DNA of 64,000 nt from Nocardia africana NBRC 100379 (GCF_001612635.1 NZ_BDAV01000004.1:186001-250000); one strand, 5' to 3'; numbered from the stretch's first letter, positions 15,456 to 24,051 are shown. Numbers and translations are program-made. The notes: generated by a model not told the origin, from the letters alone.

Positions 15456-16979
15456 ATGATCGACCGGAACCGGACGGCGACACCCGTGCGTGGCCGCTGG
15501 GGCATGCTGGCGGTGCTGTGCGCGAGCCTGCTGCTCGTCGCCATGGACGCCACCGTGCTCAACGTCGCGCTGCCCTCGTTGATCGAGGACCTGCAACCGG
15601 GGGCGGTCGCCCAGCTGTGGATCGTCGACATCTACGGACTGGTTCTGGGCGGCCTGCTGATCACCTTCGGCGCGATCGGCGACCGGATCGGCCGCAAGCG
15701 GCTGTTCCTGACGGGATTCGCCCTGTTCGGCATCGCGTCGGTGGTCGCGGCCACCGCTCAGGTCACCGGTCAGCTGATCGGCGGGCGCGTGCTCCTGGCG
15801 GTGGGCGGCGCCATGGTGATGCCCTCGACGCTCTCGCTGATCCGCAACATCTTCGACGATCCCCACGAACGGACTCGCGCCATCGCGATCTGGGCGGCGA
15901 TCGCCGGAGTCGGTGCGGCGGTGGGTCCGATCGTGGGCGGCGTCCTGGTCGAACACTTCGGCTGGGCGGCGGCGTTCTGGATCAACGTGCCGGTGGTGGT
16001 GCTCACGCTGGCGGCCGGAATCGGTTTGCTGCCCGAATACCGGGCGCCGTCGAGCACGCCCTTCGACTGGCCGAGTGTGCCGCTGTCGGTGCTCGGTATC
16101 GTCGGATTCGTCTGGGGTGTCAAACATCTCGCGCGCGGGGAGGACATCGTGGTCAACGTGTGCGTCCTGCTGGCGGGGCTCGCCATGCTGTTCTGGTTCG
16201 CGCGCCGGCAGTTGTGGCTGCCCGATCCGCTGCTCGACATCCGGTTGTTCCGGCGTCCGGTCTTCCTCGCCGCCGCCCTGGCGACACTGATGGCGATGAT
16301 CGCGATCGGGGCCGCCCTGTTCCTGATTTCGTTGTGGCTGCAGTACATTCACGGCTACTCCCCCGCCGAAGCCGGTATCCGCACCGCGCCGGCCGCGGTG
16401 GCGACCCTCATCGGCTCGCTGACGACGCCGGCGCTGCTGCGCCGGACAGGGGTGCGCGGGGTGATGGTCACCAGCCTGCTCATCCTCGCCGCGGGCTTCG
16501 CGGTCCTGGCGATATCGCCCGAACCCACCAGCTACGGCGTGGTCGCGCTGGTCCTGGTCTGCCTGGGCATCGGCGACGGCATCGCGGTCACCGCCGCCGC
16601 GGCGGTGCTGGTGTCCTCGGTGCCGGCCGAACGCGCCGGCCAAGGCGGCGCGGTCGAGGAGACCAGCTACGAATTGGGCAATGGTCTCGGGGTGGCGCTG
16701 CTCGGCAGTGTGCACGGCGCGCTGTTCACCCACTACATGAGCGACGTCCCGCTGACCGGAGCCGACGGCGAGACGGCCCGCGAATCGGCCGGCGGCGCGA
16801 TCGCGGTGGCCGGCGATATCGGCGGCGAACTCGGGACCCGAGTGCACGAGATGGCTTCGTCGGCCTTCGATTCCGCACTCACGGTGACCTCGTACGCGGC
16901 CGCCGGGGTGGTGGCGGCGGTCGCGGTCGTCACGGCGATACTGATTCCGCGGCACACCAGCGTCACACCTCGGCACTGA
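15456..16979 (+). CDS. MFS drug-type exporter, DHA2 family (14 membrane segments)
   Basis: The product has 507 residues. LVAMDATVLNVALPSLIEDL in helix 1 and GDRIGRKRLFLTGF in the loop between helices 2 and 3 are the DHA2 signatures. The length and hydrophobic pattern fit 14 segments. Proteins like this export drugs, dyes or small metabolites with proton antiport. No regulator is directly adjacent. The stop is 6 bp from the convergent CDGSH gene. Confidence 0.92.
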   Translation: MIDRNRTATPVRGRWGMLAVLCASLLLVAMDATVLNVALPSLIEDLQPGAVAQLWIVDIYGLVLGGLLITFGAIGDRIGRKRLFLTGFALFGIASVVAATAQVTGQLIGGRVLLAVGGAMVMPSTLSLIRNIFDDPHERTRAIAIWAAIAGVGAAVGPIVGGVLVEHFGWAAAFWINVPVVVLTLAAGIGLLPEYRAPSSTPFDWPSVPLSVLGIVGFVWGVKHLARGEDIVVNVCVLLAGLAMLFWFARRQLWLPDPLLDIRLFRRPVFLAAALATLMAMIAIGAALFLISLWLQYIHGYSPAEAGIRTAPAAVATLIGSLTTPALLRRTGVRGVMVTSLLILAAGFAVLAISPEPTSYGVVALVLVCLGIGDGIAVTAAAAVLVSSVPAERAGQGGAVEETSYELGNGLGVALLGSVHGALFTHYMSDVPLTGADGETARESAGGAIAVAGDIGGELGTRVHEMASSAFDSALTVTSYAAAGVVAAVAVVTAILIPRHTSVTPRH

Positions 16980-16985
16980 CGGCGT

Positions 16986-17216
16986 TCAGCCGCTGCGCTT
17001 GCGGCGATGGCGGCGATGGGTGGTATCGCAGAGCGGATAGATTCCGGACCGGCGGCAGGTGCACACCGCGACCACGAACCGATCGCAGCGCACGACGCGG
17101 CCGTCGTCGGTCACCAACTCCACCGGCCCCTCGACGAGCGCCGGACCGTCCTTGGTGAGCGTGACCCGGGTACGGCGGACCGAACCGGACGTGGGGTCGT
17201 CATTCTCGATCGGCAC
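16986..17216 (-). CDS. CDGSH-type iron-sulfur protein
   Basis: The product has 76 residues. CTCRRSGIYPLCDTTH (residues 52-67) follows C-x-C-x2-S-x3-P-x-C-D-x2-H, the [2Fe-2S] site of mitoNEET-like proteins, with three Cys and one His ligand. The usual G of CDG is replaced by T. It overlaps the upstream methyltransferase by 17 bp, so the two are probably co-translated. It is the third gene of a set with a haem-oxygenase-like oxidase and may feed that enzyme with electrons; this is inference. Confidence 0.88.
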   Translation of the reverse strand: MPIENDDPTSGSVRRTRVTLTKDGPALVEGPVELVTDDGRVVRCDRFVVAVCTCRRSGIYPLCDTTHRRHRRKRSG

Positions 17217-17850
17217 GGATCACCACCAACTCCTCCTGCCGTGTTCCCGGTTCGATCAGGCGCTGTTGCTCCAGCCAGTGCGCGCGCCGGCTCAGGACCG
17301 GACCGAATTCGCAGGTTTCGCGCACGACGATCGCGGCCTTGAGCCCACCGTCGCGCAGTTGTCGTACGGTCAGATCCGGGTCGCACAGCGAGGAATGCAC
17401 GATCAGCGCGATTCCCTTGGTGCGCAACAGCTCCGGCATCAGCCGGCACAGCGGGTCGAGCAGCGCCCGGCCGCTCGGCCCGCCCTCCCAGGCTCGTGCC
17501 CGGCCGCGTGCCGGAACCTCGGCGGGCCCCGGTACATAGGGCGGGTTCGCCAGCACCGCGTCGAAGGTGCGCCGGTGCAGCACCCGGCCGAAATCGCCGT
17601 GCAACAACTCCAGCGGCACCCCGTGCAACCTGCTGTTGAGCCACGCCGAGGCCAGCGCCCGGCGCGAGATGTCCACCGCCGTGACCGCGGACGCACCACT
17701 GCGTCCCGCCTCGATCGCCACGGCACCGGTGCCGGTGCACACGTCCACCACCTTGGCCCCCTCCGGGATGGCGGCGGCCCCCAGCGCTCTGATCAGCAAT
17801 CCGGTATCGGCTGTCGGGGCGTAGACACCCGGTGCGCGGAACAATCTCAT
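17200..17850 (-). CDS. class I methyltransferase with NPPY motif (HemK2/PrmC-like)
   Basis: The product has 216 residues. The SAM motif is VVDVCTGTGAVAIEA (residues 34-48), the acidic loop is AVDIS, and NPPY is at 102-105. NPPY indicates methylation of a planar nitrogen, as in HemK/MTQ2 glutamine methyltransferases, but the short length and absence of an N-terminal substrate domain leave the target open. It lies 28 bp downstream of the HDO-family gene and overlaps the CDGSH gene. Confidence 0.87.
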   Translation of the reverse strand: MRLFRAPGVYAPTADTGLLIRALGAAAIPEGAKVVDVCTGTGAVAIEAGRSGASAVTAVDISRRALASAWLNSRLHGVPLELLHGDFGRVLHRRTFDAVLANPPYVPGPAEVPARGRARAWEGGPSGRALLDPLCRLMPELLRTKGIALIVHSSLCDPDLTVRQLRDGGLKAAIVVRETCEFGPVLSRRAHWLEQQRLIEPGTRQEELVVIRADRE

Positions 17851-17877
17851 GATCGCCGAATACCCGCCTTCCGATGA

Positions 17878-18972
17878 TCAACCCGCGCGGTCTCGCGGGA
17901 TCGCCTCCGGGTCGCGCAGCGAGCTGCGCCCGGCCGACCAGCTGTCGAGCATGTGCCGGTCGATCGCGTTCTCCAGCAATGTCGTCGCCTGGATGCCGAA
18001 GACCATCGGTGCGATCAGCTCGGGCTCGCGGGCCGACAGATCTCCGATGACGTCGCGGCGCATCACCTGTTCGTGTACCGCGTCGGCTTCCACGTGTTCG
18101 GCGTAGAAACGCACACACGCCGGATGTGCGTCCAGCCGCCGCAACGTGTCGACCATGCGGCGCGAAGCGGGTGGCGAGCTGATCTCCACACTCGCGAAGT
18201 GCCCGACCAGCTCGCCGCGGAACTGCCGATGCAGGCCGAACAGCGACATCATGTTCACCAGCGCCAGCATCGGCGCGGGGACCGCGTCGAGGTAGTGCAG
18301 GTAGGTGTCGTCGAGGCCGGCGCCGGCCAGCAGATCGGCGAACAGCCGGGCGTGGACGTCCTCGCCCCGGCCGGCGCCGAACTCGTCGTATTCGACCGCG
18401 ACCAGGGCGGCCTTCGCCTGTCCGCGCAGCCGGGGAATCACCCACGCGTAGGGATCGGCCTCCTTGTGGTGGTAGATCGAGCGGTGCGCGAAGTATTCGC
18501 ACACCTGCCACCACTGGCCCTGCTCGTTCAGGAAGTGCCCGACCCCCGCGCCCTCGACCGGCTCGACGAGCAGTTCGTCTAGTTCGCCGTCGAGATCGTC
18601 GCCGCCGGGCACGTCGCGTCGCATCGCGGCCAGGAACCGGTCTTCGAGGTGGGCGCGCATGCGCAGCAACTTCGGGTCCCATTCCCACCGGGGGTCGACG
18701 GAATCGAAGCCGCGGTAATGCAATTCGTAACACACGTGCAACGCCAGCTGCAGGTCCTCACCGTACGGATCGGTGGTCGCGGTGTCGAAATCTACATGGC
18801 AGGCCGTGCCGCTGAGCAGGGCGCAGATGCCCGCGGAGAGTTCGCCGCGCGGCTGCGGTAGCGGCGGCGCGCCGGTATTGGCCGTCACCGGCGCCGGGGT
18901 GGGCCGATGCCGGGACGCCGAGAGGGGGCGGTGGCCGGGTGCTCGGCGCACGTCGGGGTGCGGAATCTCCAT
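17878..18972 (-). CDS. haem-oxygenase-like di-iron oxidase (iron-containing redox enzyme family)
   Basis: The product has 364 residues. Residues 1-45 are proline- and histidine-rich and probably disordered. The helical domain has E197-x6-E204-x2-H207 and H293-x3-D297-x2-H300, which is the metal-ligand spacing of HDO enzymes such as the N-oxygenase SznF. Known members oxidise amines, fatty acids or amino acids with O2, so an oxidative role is expected; the substrate is unknown. It is the first gene of a three-gene set with an NPPY methyltransferase and a CDGSH protein, with gaps of 27 bp and an overlap. A divergent FMN reductase begins at 19116. Confidence 0.83.
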   Translation of the reverse strand: MEIPHPDVRRAPGHRPLSASRHRPTPAPVTANTGAPPLPQPRGELSAGICALLSGTACHVDFDTATTDPYGEDLQLALHVCYELHYRGFDSVDPRWEWDPKLLRMRAHLEDRFLAAMRRDVPGGDDLDGELDELLVEPVEGAGVGHFLNEQGQWWQVCEYFAHRSIYHHKEADPYAWVIPRLRGQAKAALVAVEYDEFGAGRGEDVHARLFADLLAGAGLDDTYLHYLDAVPAPMLALVNMMSLFGLHRQFRGELVGHFASVEISSPPASRRMVDTLRRLDAHPACVRFYAEHVEADAVHEQVMRRDVIGDLSAREPELIAPMVFGIQATTLLENAIDRHMLDSWSAGRSSLRDPEAIPRDRAG

Positions 18973-19115
18973 AGGCGCCGCATACCCGGTGCTCGGCGGC
19001 TCAATCGGCGGCCGGGGCCGGTTCGATCGGCGCCCCGGGGCCGGACAGGTTCGACCACGGATCGGCGGGTATGCGCGACACAGAGCATCCTGTCGCCCGT
19101 CGAAAGGAGCACATT

Positions 19116-19763
19116 GTGAACGACCCGACCGGTTCCCGAGCTCCCGGGGACGACCTGACCGCCATCGCGATCAGTTGCACGCTGAAGAAGTCGCCCGATC
19201 GATCCAGCAGCGAACTGATCGCCGAGCAGGTACTACGCGAACTGTCGAACCACGGCGTCACCGGCAAAACCGTGCGCGCGGTCGACCTGGATATCCGACC
19301 CGGTATCACCGCGGACGAGGGTGACGGGGATCAGTGGCCGCAACTGCGCGAACAGATCAGCGCCGCCGATATCGTGCTGATCGCCACGCCCACCTGGCTG
19401 GGCCATATGTCCTCGGTCGCTCAGCGCGTGCTCGAACGCCTCGACGCCGAACTGTCGGTCACCGACGACGAGAACCGGCCCGCCATGGTGGGCAAGGTGG
19501 GTATCGCCGCCGTCGTCGGCAACGAGGACGGCGCGCACAAGATCTGCGCCGATACGTTCCAGGCGCTCAACGACATCGGCTTCACCGTGCCCGCCCAGGG
19601 CTGCACGTACTGGAACGGCGAGGCCATGAGCGGCGTCGACTATCTGGACCTGGACAACACTCCCGAGGCCGTCGCGACGACCACCGCGGGCATGGCGCGC
19701 AATGCCGCGCATCTGGCGCGGACGCTGAAGGCCGCGCCGTACCCGGCCTATCCGTCGTCCTAG
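19116..19763 (+). CDS. flavodoxin-like NAD(P)H-dependent FMN reductase
   Basis: The product has 215 residues. AIAISCTLKKSPDRSSSELI is the first strand and phosphate-binding loop of the FMN-reductase fold. IVLIATPTWLGHMSSVAQRVLERLD is the second FMN-contact segment. GTG 19116 is fixed by GAAAGGAG 6 bases upstream. It begins a same-strand run of five genes ending with udgX, and it is divergent from the HDO gene by 143 bp. A reductive or stress role is likely, the partner unknown. Confidence 0.85.
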   Translation: MNDPTGSRAPGDDLTAIAISCTLKKSPDRSSSELIAEQVLRELSNHGVTGKTVRAVDLDIRPGITADEGDGDQWPQLREQISAADIVLIATPTWLGHMSSVAQRVLERLDAELSVTDDENRPAMVGKVGIAAVVGNEDGAHKICADTFQALNDIGFTVPAQGCTYWNGEAMSGVDYLDLDNTPEAVATTTAGMARNAAHLARTLKAAPYPAYPSS

Positions 19764-19816
19764 CGGCCGACCGTCGCGCATCGCGCGGCGAATCTCCACT
19801 CGTTCGAGGAGTCGAC

Positions 19817-20233
19817 ATGAACACCGACAACGCCGGACCGCGACTGCGTGCCGGCGAGCCTCCGATCCCGGAACCTGTTCCGCCGCAGCCGGTCCCGGAT
19901 CCCACGCCCGAACATCCGGTCCCGGCCCCGGATCCGGATCCGCGTCCGCCTGTTCCGGAGCCCGACCCCGTTCCGGGCCGGCCGCCCGAACCGGGCCGGC
20001 CGATTCCGGGCCCGAGCCCCGATCCGATCCCCGGTCACCCGCCGCCCGACCCCGGCCGGCCGATCCCGCCGGAACCGATCCCCGAGCCACCACCGGACCC
20101 CGGCCGGCCCATCCCCGGTCCGGCGCCCGATCCCGGCCCGGACGTACCCGGCCGCGACCCGCGGCCGCCGGTTCCCCAGGCCGGTGTTTCACCGGCTGCC
20201 CGCCGGGCACCCGCCGGACATGACATCCGATGA
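19817..20233 (+). CDS. proline-rich repeat protein
   Basis: The product has 138 residues, of which residues 13-120 are about half proline. PGRPIP occurs three times, each followed by GP or PEP, with interspersed PxPDP units. There is no signal peptide and no membrane segment, so it is probably cytosolic and unfolded. A GAGG lies 9 bases before ATG 19817. Its end overlaps the next gene by 14 bp. No function can be assigned; extended polyproline chains often bind SH3-like or other small domains. It could be a chance frame, but codon phase and ribosome-binding site argue against that. Confidence 0.6.
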   Translation: MNTDNAGPRLRAGEPPIPEPVPPQPVPDPTPEHPVPAPDPDPRPPVPEPDPVPGRPPEPGRPIPGPSPDPIPGHPPPDPGRPIPPEPIPEPPPDPGRPIPGPAPDPGPDVPGRDPRPPVPQAGVSPAARRAPAGHDIR

Positions 20234-20483
20234 GCAGACCCCTGGAACGCATGCGCAGGTCACCGCCGAGGATCTGCGGATGCTGCTGGAGGCGGGCAGC
20301 CCCGGCACCCGCCTGGTGCTGACGGAGGGCCGGGTCAAGCTCACCACCGACAGTGGTGAGGACGGACTGGAGTTGATCCGGCGTCCGGAGCTGGCCGACC
20401 GCATCGGCAACCACCCCGATCAGCACGAACTGGCCGAGCAGGCCGAACTACTCAACACGCTGATTCGCATGCAGGGCGCCTGA
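20220..20483 (+). CDS. small acidic hypothetical protein
   Basis: The product has 87 residues from ATG 20220 (MTSDEQTPGTHAQVTAEDLR). It contains a short two-stranded stretch (TRLVLTEGRVKLTTD) and C-terminal helices rich in Leu, Glu and Asp. I do not recognise a family. It overlaps the proline-rich gene by 14 bp and precedes the DJ-1/PfpI gene by 31 bp, so it belongs to the same transcription unit. Confidence 0.6.
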   Translation: MTSDEQTPGTHAQVTAEDLRMLLEAGSPGTRLVLTEGRVKLTTDSGEDGLELIRRPELADRIGNHPDQHELAEQAELLNTLIRMQGA

Positions 20484-20514
20484 GCGCCCGCGCGAGCCTC
20501 GAGAAGGAGACGAC

Positions 20515-21072
20515 ATGAGCCGACCCGACCGAGAGCCCACCGTCCTGGTGGTGACCTCGCAGACCGGTGTGGAACGCGACGAGCTGCTGGAACCGCTGAA
20601 GCAGTTGCGCGACAACGGTATTCGCGTCACCCACGCCGCCCCGTCCACCGACGCGGTGCAGACCTTCGTCCACGACACCGAGGCCGACACCACCGTCGAC
20701 CCGGACACCGATCTGGCCTCGGTATCGGTGAGCGATTTCGACGCGCTGGTGGTGCCCGGCGGCACCGTCAACGCCGACAAGTTGCGCACCACGAAGGAGG
20801 CCGTCGACCTGGCGCGCGGATTCGCCGACGCCGGCAAGACGATCGCCGCGATCTGTCACGGGCCGTGGCTGCTGGTGGAGGCCGATCTGATCCGCGGCAA
20901 GACCCTGACCTCGTATCCGTCGCTGCAGACCGATGTGCGCAACGCGGGCGGCCGGTGGGTCGACGAGCAGGTGGCCCGGACACAGGACGGCTGGACGCTG
21001 ATCACCTCGCGCAATCCGCGCGACCTGGACGCGTTCTGTTCCGCGATCGAGACCGAAGTGGGCGCGAAGTGA
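20515..21072 (+). CDS. DJ-1/PfpI-family protein
   Basis: The product has 185 residues, the normal size for the family. The nucleophile elbow AAICHGPWLLVEA carries the conserved Cys followed by His. DALVVPGG and GRWVDEQVARTQDGWTLITSRNP match the PfpI/YhbO type. Such proteins act as glyoxalases, deglycases or stress chaperones. GAAGGAGACGAC precedes the ATG. Placement between stress-like genes and udgX suggests a damage response. Confidence 0.92.
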   Translation: MSRPDREPTVLVVTSQTGVERDELLEPLKQLRDNGIRVTHAAPSTDAVQTFVHDTEADTTVDPDTDLASVSVSDFDALVVPGGTVNADKLRTTKEAVDLARGFADAGKTIAAICHGPWLLVEADLIRGKTLTSYPSLQTDVRNAGGRWVDEQVARTQDGWTLITSRNPRDLDAFCSAIETEVGAK

Positions 21073-21082
21073 CGGTACGGCC

Positions 21083-21709
21083 ATGGTGAAGGCCCCTGGT
21101 GCAGCGGAATTCGTGCCGGACACGACGGATCTCGCGCGTTTGCGCGAGGCCGCCTGCGGATGCCACGGTTGCGATCTGTACCGGCATGCCAGCCAGACCG
21201 TCTTCGGCGAGGGCCCGCCGCACGCCCCCATGGTGATGATCGGCGAGCAGCCCGGCGACCGTGAGGATCTGGCCGGACATCCGTTCGTCGGCCCCGCCGG
21301 GACACTGCTGAATCGCGCCCTCGCCGATGCCGGAATCGACCGCGACGCGGTGTATCTCACGAACGCGGTGAAACATTTCAAGTTCACCGAGCGCGGTAAG
21401 CGCCGCATCCATCAGAAGCCCGGGCGCACCGAGATCGTCGCGTGCACGCCCTGGCTGACGGCCGAACTCGACGCGATCCGCCCACGGCTGGTGGTCTGCC
21501 TGGGCGCGGTGGCGGCTCAGGCCTTCTTCGGCCCCGATTTCCGGATCACCCGCGACCGCGGGCGGTTGATCGCGCACGACGATCGCCGTGCCCTCGCCAC
21601 CATCCACCCGGCCGCCGCGCTGCGCGCTCCCGATCGCGCGGAGGCCTACGACGGGCTGGTCGCCGACCTCACCGAGGCGGCCACCGCGCTGTCGGGAACG
21701 AGCTCTTAA
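21083..21709 (+). CDS. udgX: UdgX-type uracil-DNA glycosylase
   Basis: The product has 208 residues. GEQPGDREDLAGHPFVGPAG is motif A and the following loop. KRRIH at 106-110 is the UdgX hallmark: its His forms a covalent bond with abasic deoxyribose after uracil removal. IHPAAAL is the late active-site motif. Cys27, Cys30, Cys121 and Cys137 are placed as [4Fe-4S] ligands of family 4 glycosylases. It lies 10 bp after the PfpI gene, and the convergent gene begins 52 bp on. UdgX is known from mycobacteria and a few other actinobacteria. Confidence 0.93.
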   Translation: MVKAPGAAEFVPDTTDLARLREAACGCHGCDLYRHASQTVFGEGPPHAPMVMIGEQPGDREDLAGHPFVGPAGTLLNRALADAGIDRDAVYLTNAVKHFKFTERGKRRIHQKPGRTEIVACTPWLTAELDAIRPRLVVCLGAVAAQAFFGPDFRITRDRGRLIAHDDRRALATIHPAAALRAPDRAEAYDGLVADLTEAATALSGTSS

Positions 21710-21712
21710 AGG

Positions 21713-21732
21713 CGAAAACGCTTGTGGCACAC
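21713..21732 (+). repeat. 20-mer repeat, copy 1 (see 24018)
   Basis: CGAAAACGCTTGTGGCACAC matches the copy at 24018-24037 at 18 of 20 positions. Its core TGTGGCACA is a palindrome with an odd centre. It lies between the stops of udgX and the acyl-CoA dehydrogenase. Confidence 0.6.
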
Positions 21733-21761
21733 CAGGGCCGGAGACAGGCAGCCGAGGTGCG

Positions 21762-22907
21762 TCAGCTCAGTTTCAAGGAGCGGCCGATGATCTCCTTCAT
21801 GATTTCGGTGGTGCCGCCGTAGATGGTCTGCACGCGCGCGTCCATGTACGCCTTGGCGATCGGGTATTCGCGCATGTAGCCGTAACCGCCGTGCAGCTGC
21901 AGGCATTTGGTGATCAGGTCGAGCTGTTCCTCGGTGCTCCACCATTTGGCCATCGCGGCATCCTCGGCCGAGAGCGTGCCGGCGTTGAGGGCCTCGATGA
22001 AGCGGTCGACCAGCACACGCACCGCAGTGGTCTTGGTGGCCAGCTCGGCCAGGACGAAACGGGTGTTCTGCTGGGCGCCGATCGGTTTGCCGAACGCCTT
22101 GCGATCGCGCACGTACTGGATGGTGGTCTCCAGGCAGCCTTCCATCGCGGCGGCGGCCATCACGGCGATCGACATCCGCTCCTGCGGCAGGTTCTGCATC
22201 AGGTGGATGAAGCCCATGCCCTCGGTGCCGAGCAGGTTCCTGGCCGGAACCCGCACGTCGGTGAAGCTGAGCTCGGCGGTGTCCTGGGCCTTGAGACCGA
22301 TCTTGTCGAGGTTGCGGCCGCGCTCGAAGCCGGGCATGCCGCGCTCGACGACGAGCAGTGAGAAGCCCATCGCCCCCTTGTCGGGATCGGTCTGCGCGAC
22401 CACGATCACGATGTCGGAGTTGATGCCGTTGGTGATGAACGTCTTGGCGCCGTTGATCACCCAGTCGTCGCCGTCCTTCACCGCGCGGGTCTTGATGCCC
22501 TGCAGATCCGAACCGGTGCCGGGTTCGGTCATGGCGATCGCGGTGATGATCTCACCGGAGCAGAAACCGGGCAGCCAGCGCTGCTTCTGCTCGTCGTTGG
22601 CCAGCTCCAGCAGATAGGGCGCGATCACGTCGTTGTGCAGCGAGAAGCCCAGACCCGAGTACTGGCCCTTGGTGGTCTCCTCGGTGATCACCGCGTTGTA
22701 GCGGAAATCCTTCACGCCGCCGCCGCCGAACTCCTCGGGCACGGCCATGCCGAGGAACCCCTGCTTACCGGCTTCCAGCCACAGCTGCCGATCCACGACC
22801 CCGGCCTGCTCCCACTCGGCATGGTGCGGCGCGACGTGCTGATCCAGAAACTTACGGTAGGACTCCCGGAACAGATCGTGTTCGGGCTCGAAAAGGGTGC
22901 GCTCCAC
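21762..22907 (-). CDS. acyl-CoA dehydrogenase (FadE20-like)
   Basis: The product has 381 residues, the family length. AMTEPGTGSDLQGIKT and DWVINGAKTFITNG are the FAD/substrate signatures. The C-terminal QLHGGYGYMREYPIAKAYMDARVQTIYGGTTEIMKEII contains the usual catalytic Glu region (YGGTTEI). It catalyses alpha,beta-desaturation of acyl-CoA. GTG 22907 has AGGAGG 5 bases upstream. Its place next to hflX equals that of fadE20 in M. tuberculosis. It marks the left edge of the conserved core. Confidence 0.93.
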   Translation of the reverse strand: MERTLFEPEHDLFRESYRKFLDQHVAPHHAEWEQAGVVDRQLWLEAGKQGFLGMAVPEEFGGGGVKDFRYNAVITEETTKGQYSGLGFSLHNDVIAPYLLELANDEQKQRWLPGFCSGEIITAIAMTEPGTGSDLQGIKTRAVKDGDDWVINGAKTFITNGINSDIVIVVAQTDPDKGAMGFSLLVVERGMPGFERGRNLDKIGLKAQDTAELSFTDVRVPARNLLGTEGMGFIHLMQNLPQERMSIAVMAAAAMEGCLETTIQYVRDRKAFGKPIGAQQNTRFVLAELATKTTAVRVLVDRFIEALNAGTLSAEDAAMAKWWSTEEQLDLITKCLQLHGGYGYMREYPIAKAYMDARVQTIYGGTTEIMKEIIGRSLKLS

Positions 22908-23059
22908 GCCAACCTCCTAGTGACCACATCGGCAACTCGCCTGCCACATACGGTACCCGGATGGGGAATCGCGGTTCACTTCAGATCCGAAAAAAGTCGC
23001 CTACCTGTGCGAAAAGCTCCGCAAGGTGGGACCTGCGCACCCTGAACGGGGGTAAACCT

Positions 23060-23974
23060 CTAGAGGCCGACGGCGCCGCGGACCCGCCCCCAGAGGGTGC
23101 GGCCGCGATCACGGTCGCGCTCGGCCAGCAGCGCGGTGATCTCCTCCTCCAGCGCCTTGCGCACCACCTGCTGCAATTCCTCCGCGGCGGCATCCAGATC
23201 GGTGGCGTCCTGCCACGGCGTGGTCTCGATGGGTGTGCCGATCGAGTAGTAGAACCGTTCGGGACGCGGCAGGACGGTCGGGCCGATTCCGCGCATGAGC
23301 GGCGGAGTGAGATTGCCGCGGATACCGAGCGCCTCGACGGTCCAGCGCAGCGGGCTCATCACCGGATGATCGCCGTCGAAGACCACGTCGAACACATCGT
23401 CGGCACCGATCATCGCGGTCGGCAGGATCGGCGCGCCGGCCTCGATCGCCATCCGCGCGAAGCCGGTGCGGCCCTCCCATTTCAGGTGATACTTCTCGCC
23501 CTTGCGGCGCATCGCCTCGCGGCCGCCGCCGGGGAACACGATGACCGCCTCGCCGTTGTCGAGCAGGGTGCGGCAATTGTCGCGGGAGCCACGCACGCTG
23601 CCGATCCGGTGCACGAGCTCGCGCACCGGCGGGACCCGCATCAGCACGTTCTCCGCCAGGCCACGCACCAGCCGGCCGGTGCGGTGGTAGATCTCGTGCA
23701 CCAGCAGCGGCGCGTCCACGCCGCCGAGCAGCGTGTGGTTGCCGACGAACATGACCGGACCCGTCTCGGGAATGTTGTCCAGGCCGTGGAAGACCGGACT
23801 GTTCCACAGCCGCACCGGCGTCGACAGCGCGTCGAAGATCCGAAGATCGATGGCGGGCACCGTCATTCGCAACGGCGCACCGTCACTGAGCTGCCGTACG
23901 GACTCCACCGGCGAACGCTCGGCGGTGGAGTTCTCGGGCATGACGTCGACGGACGTGGGATCGTTCCCGGACAT
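23060..23974 (-). CDS. lysophospholipid-acyltransferase-superfamily protein
   Basis: The product has 304 residues from ATG 23974, with GGAGG 6 bases upstream. The acyltransferase core has FVGNHTLLGGVDAPLL, in which the His and Asp are six residues apart instead of the four of classical HX4D enzymes. FPGGGREAMRRKGEKYHLKW is the second motif and resembles the diacylglycerol-acyltransferase-like branch. It probably acylates a glycerolipid or other lipid at the membrane. There is no clear membrane anchor beyond hydrophobic stretches. It is 152 bp upstream of the acyl-CoA dehydrogenase. Confidence 0.85.
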   Translation of the reverse strand: MSGNDPTSVDVMPENSTAERSPVESVRQLSDGAPLRMTVPAIDLRIFDALSTPVRLWNSPVFHGLDNIPETGPVMFVGNHTLLGGVDAPLLVHEIYHRTGRLVRGLAENVLMRVPPVRELVHRIGSVRGSRDNCRTLLDNGEAVIVFPGGGREAMRRKGEKYHLKWEGRTGFARMAIEAGAPILPTAMIGADDVFDVVFDGDHPVMSPLRWTVEALGIRGNLTPPLMRGIGPTVLPRPERFYYSIGTPIETTPWQDATDLDAAAEELQQVVRKALEEEITALLAERDRDRGRTLWGRVRGAVGL

Positions 23975-24017
23975 TTGCACCCTCCCTGCAGCCGTTCGGT
24001 GAAAGACGCGATTCTAC

Positions 24018-24037
24018 CGAAAACGACTGTGGCACAC
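24018..24037 (+). repeat. 20-mer repeat, copy 2 (see 21713)
   Basis: CGAAAACGACTGTGGCACAC differs from copy 1 at two positions. It lies between the hflX stop and the acyltransferase start (44 bp upstream of it on the minus strand), a promoter position. Confidence 0.6.
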
Positions 24038-24051
24038 AGACTACGAAAGCT

